64,000 nt of DNA. Origin: Bin87 sp963665395. Lineage in GTDB: Bacteria > Chloroflexota > Dehalococcoidia > Lucifugimonadales > UBA3495. Under the pieces are notes generated by a model. That model did no database searches and was not told the origin of the DNA. It saw nothing but the letters and a program-made list of their open reading frames with translations. The stretch is from assembly GCA_963665395.2 (NCBI GenBank), contig OY762251.1, forward strand, positions 1,054,001 through 1,118,000, given 5' to 3'. Numbering within the stretch: the stretch's first letter is position 1; every line of letters begins with the position of its first letter. Shown here piece after piece: positions 17,952 through 25,762 of the stretch. The position numbers were made by a program, and so were the translations under genes.

Positions 17952-18383
17952 ATGGGTCAACAGATTTATTTTGAAGACGTCAGCGAGGGCATGGAACTGC
18001 CGGCCGAGGTGCGGGAACCCAGCACCCGCCAGCTGGTCCAGTATGCCGGCGCATCCGGCGATTTCTACGAAATCCACTACGATAAGGATTATGCCGAGGG
18101 CATTGGCCTCCCCGGCATCATCATTCATGGCGCGTTGAAGAACGCGATGCTGGGTACTTACGTGACCAACTGGGCCGGCCCGGCCGGAATCCTGCGCCGG
18201 CTGACCTGTCAGTATCGCGGCATGGACTTTCCCAGGGAACCCATTACCGCCAAAGGCCACGTTGCCCGGGTGTACCGGGAAGGCAGCCTGAACCTGGTGG
18301 ATTGCACCATCTGGCTGGAGAACCCCCAGGGTCAGCAGACCACCCCCGGCACCGCCACGGTGGCGCTGCCCAGCCGCGCCTGA
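17952..18383 (+). CDS. MaoC-type acyl dehydratase/hydratase
   Basis: A 143-residue hotdog protein with the active-site motif YAGASGDFYEIHYDKDYAEG, where the Asp and His match the catalytic pair of (R)-specific enoyl-CoA hydratases. It continues with GIIIHGALKNAMLGTYVTNW and ends in the beta strand NLVDCTIWLENPQGQ. It should hydrate or dehydrate an acyl-CoA-type substrate, perhaps with the preceding non-catalytic homologue. Two in-frame ATGs lie side by side; I prefer the second (17952), with GAGGG five bases upstream. Neighbouring SDRs suggest a beta-oxidation-like or catabolic acyl pathway. Confidence 0.87.
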   Translation: MGQQIYFEDVSEGMELPAEVREPSTRQLVQYAGASGDFYEIHYDKDYAEGIGLPGIIIHGALKNAMLGTYVTNWAGPAGILRRLTCQYRGMDFPREPITAKGHVARVYREGSLNLVDCTIWLENPQGQQTTPGTATVALPSRA

Positions 18384-18397
18384 CATTTCAGACCGTC

Positions 18398-18468
18398 ATT
18401 CCCGCTTTCGCGGGAATCCAGAACGTCTTTGCTGTGAGGAGATCCTGGATTCCGGCTTTCGCCGGAAT
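18398..18468. repeat. Two H-module hairpins
   Basis: ATTCCCGCTTTCGCGGGAAT at 18398-18417 and ATTCCGGCTTTCGCCGGAAT at 18449-18468, in opposite orientation relative to flanking GTC/CAG bases, fill the gap between the hydratase and the first SDR. Confidence 0.75.
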
Positions 18469-18508
18469 GACGAGAGCTGCGCTAATCAAACAGAAGGACT
18501 CGATTATT

Positions 18509-19438
18509 ATGCCCAACAATCTGGAAGGAAAGGTAGCCATCGTCACCGGCTCGGGTCGTGGCGTGGGTCGTGGCATCGCCATGCTGATGGCCGAGGAAGG
18601 CGCCAAGGTCGTCGTGGTTGACCCCGGCGTGAACGTGGACGGCACCGGCTTTGACCAGTCCATCGCCGAGCTGGTGGTGGGCGAAATCCGCGACGCCGGC
18701 GGCACCGCCGTGGCCTGCACCGAATCGGTGGCCACCATGGACGGCGGCGAGCGCATCGTGCAGACGGCCATCGACAACTTCGGCCGGCTGGACATCGTGG
18801 TGTGCTGCGCCGGCATCCTGCGCGACCGCATGGTGTTCAACATGACCGAGCAGGAGTGGGACGACGTCATCGCCGTTCACCTGAAGGGCACCTTCACCGT
18901 AGTGAAACACGCCTGCATCCTGTTCCGGCAGCAGCGGTCGGGGCGGGTGATCACCTTCAGCAGCCAGTCCGGTTTGGTGGGCAACAGCGGCCAGGCCAAC
19001 TACGGCGCGGCCAAGAGCGGCATCGCCGGCTTCACCAAGGTGGTGGCCAAGGACATGGGCCGCTACGGCGTAACCGCTAACTCCATCGCGCCCCGCGCCA
19101 CCACGCGCATGATCGGCGCGATTCCCGAATCGGCGGCGGAAATCCGCGCCCGGGGCGGCGTGGCGTCGCTGTCCGGCGACGGCGGGGACGACGTGCAGAA
19201 CCTGGATCCCGAAGGCATCGCCCCCTTCGTCTGCTATCTGGCGTCGGATCACGCGGCCAATATCAACGGACAGACCTTCCTGGTGTACGGCAACACCGTG
19301 TCCCTGATGTCGCAGCCCCGTCCCGAAAAGGCTATCTGGACGGAAGAGGGGCATTGGGACATGGACGACCTTTCCGCCCAGGCTCGGAACTACCTGACCG
19401 CCGGCATTGTCAACCCGGCACCGGCCCAGCAACGATAA
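18509..19438 (+). CDS. Short-chain dehydrogenase/reductase (SDR), copy 1
   Basis: A 309-residue NAD(P)-dependent oxidoreductase. The cofactor motif is TGSGRGVGRGIA (residues 11-22), with VVVDPGVNVDGTG after the second strand suggesting NAD. The catalytic set is visible as FSSQSG (Ser), YGAAKSG (Tyr and Lys) and the Asn in CCAGILRDRM. Residues 34-60 form an insertion (GFDQSIAELVV) like that in the dehydrogenase domain of multifunctional beta-oxidation enzymes, so a 3-hydroxyacyl-CoA substrate is plausible. It is a close paralogue of the next gene; the region from GGTAVACTES to VFNMTE is almost identical. The ATG at 18509 begins the SDR fold; upstream is repeat. Confidence 0.9.
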   Translation: MPNNLEGKVAIVTGSGRGVGRGIAMLMAEEGAKVVVVDPGVNVDGTGFDQSIAELVVGEIRDAGGTAVACTESVATMDGGERIVQTAIDNFGRLDIVVCCAGILRDRMVFNMTEQEWDDVIAVHLKGTFTVVKHACILFRQQRSGRVITFSSQSGLVGNSGQANYGAAKSGIAGFTKVVAKDMGRYGVTANSIAPRATTRMIGAIPESAAEIRARGGVASLSGDGGDDVQNLDPEGIAPFVCYLASDHAANINGQTFLVYGNTVSLMSQPRPEKAIWTEEGHWDMDDLSAQARNYLTAGIVNPAPAQQR

Positions 19439-19452
19439 AGGCGACCACAAAC

Positions 19453-19480
19453 GTAGGGGCGAATAATTATTCGCCCCTAC
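19453..19480. repeat. P palindrome (GAATAATTATTC core)
   Basis: A perfect 28-bp palindrome with arms GTAGGGGC and GCCCCTAC around the core GAATAATTATTC, between the two tandem SDR genes. Related palindromes sit at 29724 and 35363. Confidence 0.85.
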
Positions 19481-19503
19481 ACCACGAAAAGGAACCAACG
19501 ATA

Positions 19504-20415
19504 ATGCCTCTACTGCAAGACAAAGTAGCTATCGTAACCGGCGGCGGGCGCGGCATCGGGCGCGGCGTATCCAAGCTGATGGCCGAGGAAGGCGCCAAGG
19601 TCGTGGTTTGCGACCTGGGCGTCAACGTGGACGGCACCGGCGCCGACGTCTCCGTGGCCCAGCAGGTGGTGAACGAAATCGGCGAGGCCGGCGGAACCGC
19701 CGTGGCCTGCACCGAATCCGTCGCCACCATGGCCGGCGGCGAGCAGATTGTCCAGACCGCCATCGACAACTTCGGCAAGCTGGACATCGTAGTCACCGTG
19801 GCCGGCATCCTGCGGGATCGCATGGTGTTCAACATGACCGAAGAGGAATGGGACGACGTCATTGACGTTCACCTGAAGGGGACCTTCACGGTGGTCAAGC
19901 ACGCCAGCATCCTGTTCCGGCAGCAGCGCTCGGGCCGCATCATCACCTTCAGCAGCACTTCGGGGCTGTACGGCAACAGTGGGCAGGCCAACTACGGCGC
20001 GGCCAAGGACGGCATTGCCGGCTTCACCCGCGTCTGCGCCCGGGACATGGGCCGCTACGGCGTGACGGCCAACGCCATCTCGCCGTCGGCCAGCACCCGC
20101 ATGACCACCAGCGTGCCGGACGAGGCCCGCGCCTTGCGCTCAGCCCGCGGGATTGCCGCCGGCGGCGGGCTGCGCGGCGAGCCGGAGGACGTGGCTCCCA
20201 TGGTGGCCTGGCTGGCGTCCGACGAAGCGGCCCACGTCAACGGCCACGTGTTCCACGTGACCGGCGGCCTGGTGACGCTGCTCAACGAACCCGAGCCGGT
20301 GAAGACCATCCGCAAGGACAGCCGCTGGACGGTGGACGAACTGGCCGGCGTATTTCCGGCCACCATCGGCGTCGAGCTGTACAATCCGGCGCCGGCGCCG
20401 CCGCCAACCGCGTAA
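19504..20415 (+). CDS. Short-chain dehydrogenase/reductase (SDR), copy 2
   Basis: A 303-residue paralogue of the preceding SDR. The cofactor loop is TGGGRGIGRGVS, followed by VVCDLGVNVDGTG. The catalytic residues are in FSSTSG (Ser) and YGAAKDG (Tyr-Lys). The C-terminal third differs from copy 1 (RSARGIAAGGGLRGEPEDVA), which suggests a different substrate pocket. The two genes most likely arose by tandem duplication with later divergence. The start is the ATG after AAGGAACCAACGATA. A GGGGC...GCCCC hairpin with TTTT at about 20447-20473 follows the gene and may terminate the unit. Confidence 0.9.
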   Translation: MPLLQDKVAIVTGGGRGIGRGVSKLMAEEGAKVVVCDLGVNVDGTGADVSVAQQVVNEIGEAGGTAVACTESVATMAGGEQIVQTAIDNFGKLDIVVTVAGILRDRMVFNMTEEEWDDVIDVHLKGTFTVVKHASILFRQQRSGRIITFSSTSGLYGNSGQANYGAAKDGIAGFTRVCARDMGRYGVTANAISPSASTRMTTSVPDEARALRSARGIAAGGGLRGEPEDVAPMVAWLASDEAAHVNGHVFHVTGGLVTLLNEPEPVKTIRKDSRWTVDELAGVFPATIGVELYNPAPAPPPTA

Positions 20416-20488
20416 CCGGAGGAGGCGGCGAGACGAACCTGACCGGGGCGGGCCTGCAACCTGCCCCTGTTTTGTGTCCGTTCCGAAC

Positions 20489-20621
20489 GGTAGCGTTCCG
20501 TTTCAGGTGGTTCAGTTCCTCGGCGAGGTATCCAAGCGGCTAAAACCGCTGCTACGCCGACGAGATTGCCACGCTGCGCTCGCAATGACAAAGACCAAAC
20601 CACCTGAAACGGAACGCTACC
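20489..20621. repeat. F3-B inverted-repeat element (133 bp)
   Basis: Its ends are GGTAGCGTTCCGTTTCAGG and the perfect reverse complement. The inside carries the B module (GATTGCCACGCTGCGCTCGC). It has the same 133-bp length as copies at 23620 and 27788. No target duplication is clear at this copy. Confidence 0.85.
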
Positions 20622-20639
20622 GCTTCATCCTGCCGGCCC

Positions 20640-20666
20640 TTGTCAGTACGGCATTTCTGCTATAAT
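20640..20666 (+). promoter_or_regulatory. Promoter for the ABC permease pair
   Basis: TTGTCA at 20640-20645 and TATAAT at 20661-20666, separated by 15 bases, stand 60 bases before the TTG start of the first permease. This is the only good promoter match between the F3 repeat and the gene. Confidence 0.55.
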
Positions 20667-20726
20667 GCGGCCCGCCAATTTGCGCCGGCGCATTGACCGG
20701 CGCATCCAGGCACGGAGGGTTTCGGC

Positions 20727-21650
20727 TTGGCACGCTTTATCCTGTTCCGAATCATTCAGGCCATCGCCACGTTGGTGGTGTTGAGCGCGGCCGTTTTCTT
20801 CGGCACCGATCTCACCGGCGACGCCGCCCTGGCCATGGCTCCGGGCGACGCTAAGCCGTCGGAGATCGAAGCCATCCGCAAGAACCTGGGGCTGGACCGC
20901 CCGGTGGTGGTGCGGTACTTCGACTACCTGGGCGGGTTGTTCGTGGGGGACTTCGGCCGTTCCTACAACAAGCGGCAGCCGGCCTTTGACATCGTGATGG
21001 AGCGGATACCGAACACGGTGCAGCTGGCGATAACCGCTCTGGCGATTGCCATCATCATCGGCATACCGTTAGGCATCTTATCGGCGGTGAAACGGGACAG
21101 CATTCTGGACCGGGTCGGCAAGTCCTTCGCCATCCTGGGTATGTCCATGCCCCAATTCTGGCTGGCGATCATCCTGATGTGGATCTTCGCCGTGGAGTTC
21201 CAGCTGTTGCCGACTTTCGGCAAGCAGGGCCTGGACCCGCGCTACTTCATCATTCCCGCCTTCTCCATCGCCGTGTTCACCATGGCCGGCTTCATGCGGT
21301 TGACCCGCTCGGCGATGCTGGAGGTGCTGGACAGCGAGTACGTCAAGTTCGCCCGCATCAAGGGGCTGGCGGAGCAGCTGGTCATCTTCAAGCACGCCTT
21401 GAAAAATGCGGTGATTCCGGTGCTGACCTTCGGCGGCATCAGCTTCGCCGGACTGCTCAACGGCTCCATCGTGGTGGAGGTCATCTTCTCCTGGCCTGGG
21501 TTGGGCCTGCTGATGCTGGAAGGCATCCGTACCCGCGACGTGCCCATTATCGAAGCGACCATTCTGACGTCGGGTTTCCTCTACATCCTCATGTCCACCA
21601 TCGTTGACATTGCCTACGCCTACGTGGACCCGCGCATCCGGTACGGATAG
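20727..21650 (+). CDS. Oligopeptide/dipeptide-type ABC transporter permease (DppB/OppB-like)
   Basis: A 307-residue inner-membrane permease with about six transmembrane helices. It opens with the family's typical MARFILFRIIQAIATLVVL. The domain boundary NLGLDRPVVVRYFDYLGG and the sequence DFGRSYNKRQPAFDIVMERI are characteristic of the DppB branch. The EAA loop that contacts the ATPase is around VLDSEYVKFARIKGLAEQ. Start is a TTG preceded by GGAGGGTTTCGGC. It forms a heterodimer with the product of the next gene. No solute-binding protein or ATPase gene is adjacent, so those must be encoded elsewhere or have been separated. Confidence 0.92.
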   Translation: MARFILFRIIQAIATLVVLSAAVFFGTDLTGDAALAMAPGDAKPSEIEAIRKNLGLDRPVVVRYFDYLGGLFVGDFGRSYNKRQPAFDIVMERIPNTVQLAITALAIAIIIGIPLGILSAVKRDSILDRVGKSFAILGMSMPQFWLAIILMWIFAVEFQLLPTFGKQGLDPRYFIIPAFSIAVFTMAGFMRLTRSAMLEVLDSEYVKFARIKGLAEQLVIFKHALKNAVIPVLTFGGISFAGLLNGSIVVEVIFSWPGLGLLMLEGIRTRDVPIIEATILTSGFLYILMSTIVDIAYAYVDPRIRYG

Positions 21651-21686
21651 ATCTCCGCCGGATCAGGCTTTCAAGGAGCGCTGAAC

Positions 21687-22577
21687 TTGGCAACGCAAGA
21701 ACTGGCAACTCCGGCGTCGGTGGCCAATCCGGCGACTCGCGCCATGCGCAAAGCGCGGGAACTGCGCCTGCCGTGGATACCCATTTTCATCCTCACTTTG
21801 CTGATCGTCTGCGCGGTATTCGCGCCGCTGCTGGCGCCGCATAATCCGGAGCAGCTGAACAAACGGGACCGGGAAGTCCCGCCCTTTGAGAACACCAAAT
21901 TCCTGCTGGGAACCGACAAGGCGGGCAAGGACATCCTGAGCCGTCTCATTTACGGGGCGCGTACCTCGGTATTCATCAGTTTGGTGGCATTGGGCACCGG
22001 CGCGGTCATTGGCAGTTCGCTGGGCGTGATTTCCGGCTACTACGGCGGGCGCGTTGACATCGTGCTGATGCGGCTGGTGGACGCCGTGCTGGGTTTTCCC
22101 ACGGTGCTGTTAGCGCTGATTATCGTTGCCATCGCTGGCGGCGCCGGCATTGGCAACGTGATCGTGGCGGTGGCGGCGACGGTGTGGGCCAGGTTCGCCC
22201 GGCAGGCCCGGGGCGAGGTGTTGAGCATCAAGGAACGCGACTTCGTGACGCTGGCCGTGGTGGCCGGCGTCTCCCCTCCGGTGATCATGTGGCGACATAT
22301 CTTCCCCAATGTCATCAACACGGTGCTCATCGTCATCAGCCTGCTGGTGGGGCAGACCATCCTGCTGGAAGCTTCGCTGAGCTTCCTGGGGGTGGGCGTG
22401 CCGCCCGGCGATCCGGCCTGGGGCATCATGGTGTCCGAAGGACGTGACCAGATTTTCGACATCTGGTGGCTGGCCCTCTTCCCCGGCCTGGCCATCACCA
22501 TCGTCGTGATGGCGATGAACTTCTTCGGCGACTGGCTGCGCGACACCCTGGACCCCCGGCTGCGGCGGACACGGTAG
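21687..22577 (+). CDS. Oligopeptide/dipeptide-type ABC transporter permease (DppC/OppC-like)
   Basis: The 296-residue second permease subunit. After a hydrophilic N-terminus it has helix 1 (IPIFILTLLIVCAVFAPLLAP), then the DppC hallmark LLGTDKAGKDILSRLIYGARTS. The EAA loop is around ARGEVLSIKERDFVTLAVVAG. The signature ASLSFLGVGVPPGDPAWGIMVSEG near residues 225-248 is diagnostic. It begins with TTG preceded by AAGGAGCGCTGAAC and follows dppB by 36 bases. The substrate may be a peptide or another small organic molecule; it cannot be told from permeases alone. Confidence 0.92.
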   Translation: MATQELATPASVANPATRAMRKARELRLPWIPIFILTLLIVCAVFAPLLAPHNPEQLNKRDREVPPFENTKFLLGTDKAGKDILSRLIYGARTSVFISLVALGTGAVIGSSLGVISGYYGGRVDIVLMRLVDAVLGFPTVLLALIIVAIAGGAGIGNVIVAVAATVWARFARQARGEVLSIKERDFVTLAVVAGVSPPVIMWRHIFPNVINTVLIVISLLVGQTILLEASLSFLGVGVPPGDPAWGIMVSEGRDQIFDIWWLALFPGLAITIVVMAMNFFGDWLRDTLDPRLRRTR

Positions 22578-22607
22578 CAGGCCGACGAGGGTGGTTAGCG
22601 AAATGCC

Positions 22608-22629
22608 GGGGCGAGCGGCCGCTCGCCCC
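22608..22629. terminator. Palindromic terminator, P-like with GC core
   Basis: The perfect palindrome GGGGCGAGCGGCCGCTCGCCCC is followed by TTTTCGG, 31 bases after the permease stop. It has the P-type arms (GGGGC/GCCCC) with a GC-rich core and looks like an intrinsic terminator on the plus strand. Confidence 0.65.
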
Positions 22630-22672
22630 TTTTCGGTTAGTGTCAGGGCAAAGACGCAACGGGCGACGGGCC

Positions 22673-23013
22673 CTCACGCGTACCCACTTTCCGGGGGCGG
22701 AATGTCAGAAGCAGGATTTCCAGGATTTGACGGATTATCAGGATTGAGATCATCCGACGGCAGCGTCGCACCCAATCCGGTACATCCTATAAATCCGGTA
22801 AATCTTGCTTCTGACAAGCTACCAAAATGGCTCACGCGTACCCAGTTTGTCATCGCGAGGAGCGAAGTGCGCCGCTGGCGGATGGCGATCTCGTTCCAAG
22901 AGCGACGTTCGTTACCTCGACGAGATTGCCGCGCTGCGCTCGCCATGACAGTTTGGGGAAGATTGCCGCGCTGCGCTCGCAATGACAGTTTGGGGAAAGT
23001 GGGTACGCGTGAG
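22673..23013. repeat. F1-AB composite element (341 bp)
   Basis: Ends CTCACGCGTACCCACTTT and perfect reverse complement. It contains the A module (GTCAGAAGCAGGATTTCC pairing with CTTGCTTCTGAC), an internal second copy of the end at 22831 (CTCACGCGTACCCAGTTT), then the B module with a partly duplicated 39-bp arm. A perfect 10-bp target duplication GCGACGGGCC lies at 22663-22672 and 23014-23023. Homologous copies are at 42047-42386 and 49690-50030. Confidence 0.9.
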
Positions 23014-23023
23014 GCGACGGGCC

Positions 23024-23619
23024 ATGTCGCGGGGGGCGGTGGTTATTGCGGTGTCGTGTTCCTCCTTTGCTGGTTTGGTTTGCTTCGGGTTCGGGGGTTC
23101 GGGTTGTCGGCGCTACGGCCAGAGAGCGTTTTTTGCGAATTGAACTCCTAGGTTTGCGCGTGCTGACCGCCCCATGTCTATCCCCGCCTGGATTCCGGTA
23201 CGCCAGAGGCGCATCTTCGACACGCCAGAGGCGCGTCTTCGACACGCCAGAGGCGCGTCTTCGACTTTCGCCGGAATGACCCCGTGTCAAGCACGGGGCA
23301 GGCTGGGGGGCATAGGACGACCCTCGCGCAGCGGTGGTGAGACCCGCCGTACTGGTCTATGCGGTACCGGGGATATTACCGGCCTTTGCGATAGCCAGCG
23401 GTGCAGAGAGATCCGACGTGCTGTCCGCCACAGGCGCATCTGCGACCAGGTACGGTGGCAGCGGTTGGCCGTGATTACCCGAACCCTGTGAACCCGATAT
23501 TCAGATGTTGGTTGGTGCCTACCGTCGGGCGTTGGGCCGTGGCCACAGGCTTGCCGCTCGACTGGTAAGGTATAGTGTAGGGAACGGGTGTGCTGGTGCG
23601 CAAGGGGCGGGTGTCACCT
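23024..23619. other. Non-coding stretch with repeat fragments
   Basis: No convincing gene is visible. It holds a T/G-rich part (23040-23110), an H hairpin expanded by a tandem repeat (23190-23280), and fragments sharing the CGCCACAGGCGCATCTGCGA unit near 23427. Confidence 0.6.
23200..23265. repeat. 3 x 22-bp tandem repeat inside a hairpin loop
   Basis: The unit ACGCCAGAGGCGCGTCTTCG plus AC is present three times (the first differs by one base), placed between GGATTCCGGT and TTTCGCCGGAATGAC, which are the two arms of an H hairpin. One copy of a similar unit sits in the same place within the F2 element at 53507. Confidence 0.8.
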
Positions 23620-23752
23620 GGTAGCGTTGCAATTTAGGTGGTTCAGTTTTACGGCAATGCATTCGAGCGGCCAAAACTGCTGCTGCGCCAACGAGATTGC
23701 CACGCTGCGCTCGCAATGACAAAGACCAAACCACCTAAAACGGAACGCTACC
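23620..23752. repeat. F3-B inverted-repeat element with target duplication
   Basis: A 133-bp copy: left end GGTAGCGTTGCAATTTAGG (diverged), right end CCTAAAACGGAACGCTACC, B module inside. The 9-bp target duplication GTGTCACCT occurs at 23611-23619 and 23753-23761. Confidence 0.88.
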
Positions 23753-23791
23753 GTGTCACCTTATGGGCGCCGGATTTTGGGAATGGGAATC

Positions 23792-23935
23792 GTCAGAAGC
23801 AGGATGGTCAGGATTTAAAGGATTATCAGGATTGGAGCCGGGTCACAGCTGAGATAGTCACAATCCGGTCAATCCCGCCGAATCCGGCGCATCCTGCTTC
23901 TGACGTTCCGCCACGGGAAAGTGGAGCCGCATGAG
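23792..23935. repeat. Worn F1-A element
   Basis: Contains the A hairpin (GTCAGAAGCAGGATGGTCAG pairing with CATCCTGCTTCTGAC) and ends AAAGTGGAGCCGCATGAG, a diverged F1 right end. The left end is no longer recognisable. Confidence 0.6.
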
Positions 23936-24001
23936 GCTGACGGGCAGCGTTGCAATTTAGGAGGTTTCGCAATTCCGTAGGGGCAGGTTTGAAACCTGCC
24001 C

Positions 24002-25416
24002 CATAGGCATCAAGTTAGGGGGTACAAATGGGAAGCTACCGGTAAGATGGTGATTGCATTCCAATCAATCGCCACCGGAGCTTCCCATGAGCAGTGTACC
24101 AGAAGTTGCCCAGGCTATGAGCGAGGTTCTCGCCGCCGGCGCCGAGCAAGCCGCCGCGGCGACAGGACTGGTCCAGCGACGTTCCAAACTCAGCGGCAGT
24201 ATCTTCACGCAGACCCTGGTTTTCGGGTGGTTGGCGGACCCGGACGCCAGCCTGTGCTCCCTGACCCAGATGGCGGCCACCTTGGGGGTGGAAATCAGCT
24301 CGCAGGCCCTGTTCCAGCGGTTCACCCCTCGGGCGGCCGAGTGTTTGCGGCAAGTCCTGGCGGCAGCGGTAGTGGAGGTGATTGCCGCGGAGCCGGTGGC
24401 CATTCCGGTATTGCAGCGGTTCAGCGCCGTGCTGGTGCAAGATAGTTCAGTGGTCATGCTGCCCGATGCACTGCGGGAAATCTGGGCGGGCTGCGGCGGC
24501 AGCGGTTCCTACGGACAGTCGGCGTTGAAGTTGCAAGTGCGGCTGGACTTGACCACGGGCCGGATGCTGGGTCCCTTCCTGGATCATGGCCGGACCCCGG
24601 ACAGCCATTCCCCAGTGCAGAGCGCGCCGCTACCGCCGGGGGCTTTGCGCCTGGCCGATTTGGGGTATTACCGCCTGGACACCTTCCGGGAAATAGCCCA
24701 GCAAAGCGGCTATTTCCTGTCCCGGTACAAGACCGGCACCAAACTCTACCAGTGCGACGGCGCCGAACTGGACTTGGCGCGGTTGCTGTCCACTCCCGCC
24801 GCCACCAGCATCGACCAGCCGGTATTGCTGGGCAGTGCCCACCGCTTGCCCGTCCGTCTGCTGGGCGCCAGAGTACCCCCGGAAGTAGGCGCCCAGCGGC
24901 GCCGTCAACTGAAAGACCAAGCCCGCAAGAAACAGCAGCAACCCAGCAAAGCCCGTCTGGCTCTCTGCGATTGGACCATTTACGTAACCAACGCGCCCGT
25001 GGCCCTGCTGAACCGGGAGGAAGCCTTGATCTTGGCCCGCGCCCGCTGGCAGATTGAACTGCTTTTCAAGCTGTGGAAACAGCGCGGCGGCATTGACCGC
25101 TGGCGCTCGGCAAACCCCTGGCGGATACTCTGCGAGGTCTATGCCAAACTGGTAGCCATGGTCATCCTGCACTGGACCTTGCTGACTGCGGTCTGGATGT
25201 ACCCGAACCGCAGTCTGGTCAAGGCTGCGCATACGGTCCGCCGCTACGCCGTAATGCTTGCCAGCGCCATGACCGGAATAATGGCCCTGGCCACCGTCAT
25301 CGAACAGATTGGCTTATGCCTGCGCGCCGGGTGTAGAATTGAAGGGCGTCGGCAACGCCCCAGCGCCTATCAATTATTGCTCGCCCTGGACGATAACGCT
25401 TAACTTGATGCCTATG
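24002..25416 (+). mobile_element. IS4-like insertion sequence with palindromic flanks
   Basis: A complete-looking element of about 1.4 kb. Inner terminal repeats are CATAGGCATCAAGTTA at 24002-24017 and the perfect reverse complement at 25401-25416. Each end is directly joined to a full P palindrome (GGGGCAGG-TTTGAAA-CCTGCCCC; 23979-24001 and 25417-25438), so the perfect inverted repeat is 38 bp overall. It carries one intact transposase gene. It seems to have landed inside an older F3 repeat, whose left arm is at 23943 and right arm ends at 25657. Confidence 0.85.
24087..25403 (+). CDS. IS4-family transposase
   Basis: A 438-residue DDE transposase. The first catalytic Asp is in VLVQDSSVVML near residue 122. 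The second is in LRLADLGYYRLDTF near residue 195. The C-terminal Glu lies in RARWQIELLFKLWKQRGG, matching the IS4-family YREK-type signature (R..IE..FK..K). The length is typical and no frameshift or stop interrupts it, so the element may be active. I start at the ATG preceded by CCGGAG; a TTG at 24054 also lies in frame. The transposase ends 13 bases before the right inverted repeat finishes. Confidence 0.92.
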   Translation: MSSVPEVAQAMSEVLAAGAEQAAAATGLVQRRSKLSGSIFTQTLVFGWLADPDASLCSLTQMAATLGVEISSQALFQRFTPRAAECLRQVLAAAVVEVIAAEPVAIPVLQRFSAVLVQDSSVVMLPDALREIWAGCGGSGSYGQSALKLQVRLDLTTGRMLGPFLDHGRTPDSHSPVQSAPLPPGALRLADLGYYRLDTFREIAQQSGYFLSRYKTGTKLYQCDGAELDLARLLSTPAATSIDQPVLLGSAHRLPVRLLGARVPPEVGAQRRRQLKDQARKKQQQPSKARLALCDWTIYVTNAPVALLNREEALILARARWQIELLFKLWKQRGGIDRWRSANPWRILCEVYAKLVAMVILHWTLLTAVWMYPNRSLVKAAHTVRRYAVMLASAMTGIMALATVIEQIGLCLRAGCRIEGRRQRPSAYQLLLALDDNA

Positions 25417-25457
25417 GGGCAGGTTTGAAACCTGCCCCTACCCGTCCCGAAACAACC

Positions 25458-25613
25458 TAGGGTCTTTCGGTTGTCGTTGCGAGGAGCACAGTCCGCCTCT
25501 GGCGGATGGCAATCTTGTCGTTGGAACAGACCCGTTTGTGGTTAGCCACCGGAGCCTTGACGGGATTGCTTCGCTGCGCTCGCAATGACAAACATGAAAA
25601 CCGAAAGACCCTG
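25458..25613. repeat. F4-B inverted-repeat element (156 bp)
   Basis: Ends AGGGTCTTTCGGTT and AACCGAAAGACCCT. The inside is a B module (TCGTTGCGAGGAGCACAG... and CGCTGCGCTCGCAATGACA). A perfect 10-bp target duplication CGAAACAACC lies at 25448-25457 and 25614-25623. It sits inside the remains of an F3 element, next to the IS. Confidence 0.85.
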
Positions 25614-25762
25614 CGAAACAACCGGCAAACCTTGACCACCTAAAACGGAACGCTACCGGCGCCGACGCAGACCGTCCGCAGGTGCTAAAATCCCTGCGGA
25701 GACTGGCAAGCAGAAATTGAAGAGCGGCGGCCGGCACGCGGGCGTCGGCAAGGGGAGGCATC

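Noticed and set aside
20727..22577. Complete ABC importer operon
   Set aside because: Only two permease genes are present; no ATPase or binding-protein gene is seen within several kilobases on either side.
22850..22990. CRISPR-like array in the B-module region
   Set aside because: The repeated 39-bp arm occurs only twice, has no spacer structure, and belongs to the F1 element. No cas genes are present.
22591..23151. Open frame over the F1-AB element near 22.7 kb as a gene
   Set aside because: Its sequence is the translated repeat with no upstream gene context. I treat it as repeat, although the openness of the frame is used in the NYN finding.
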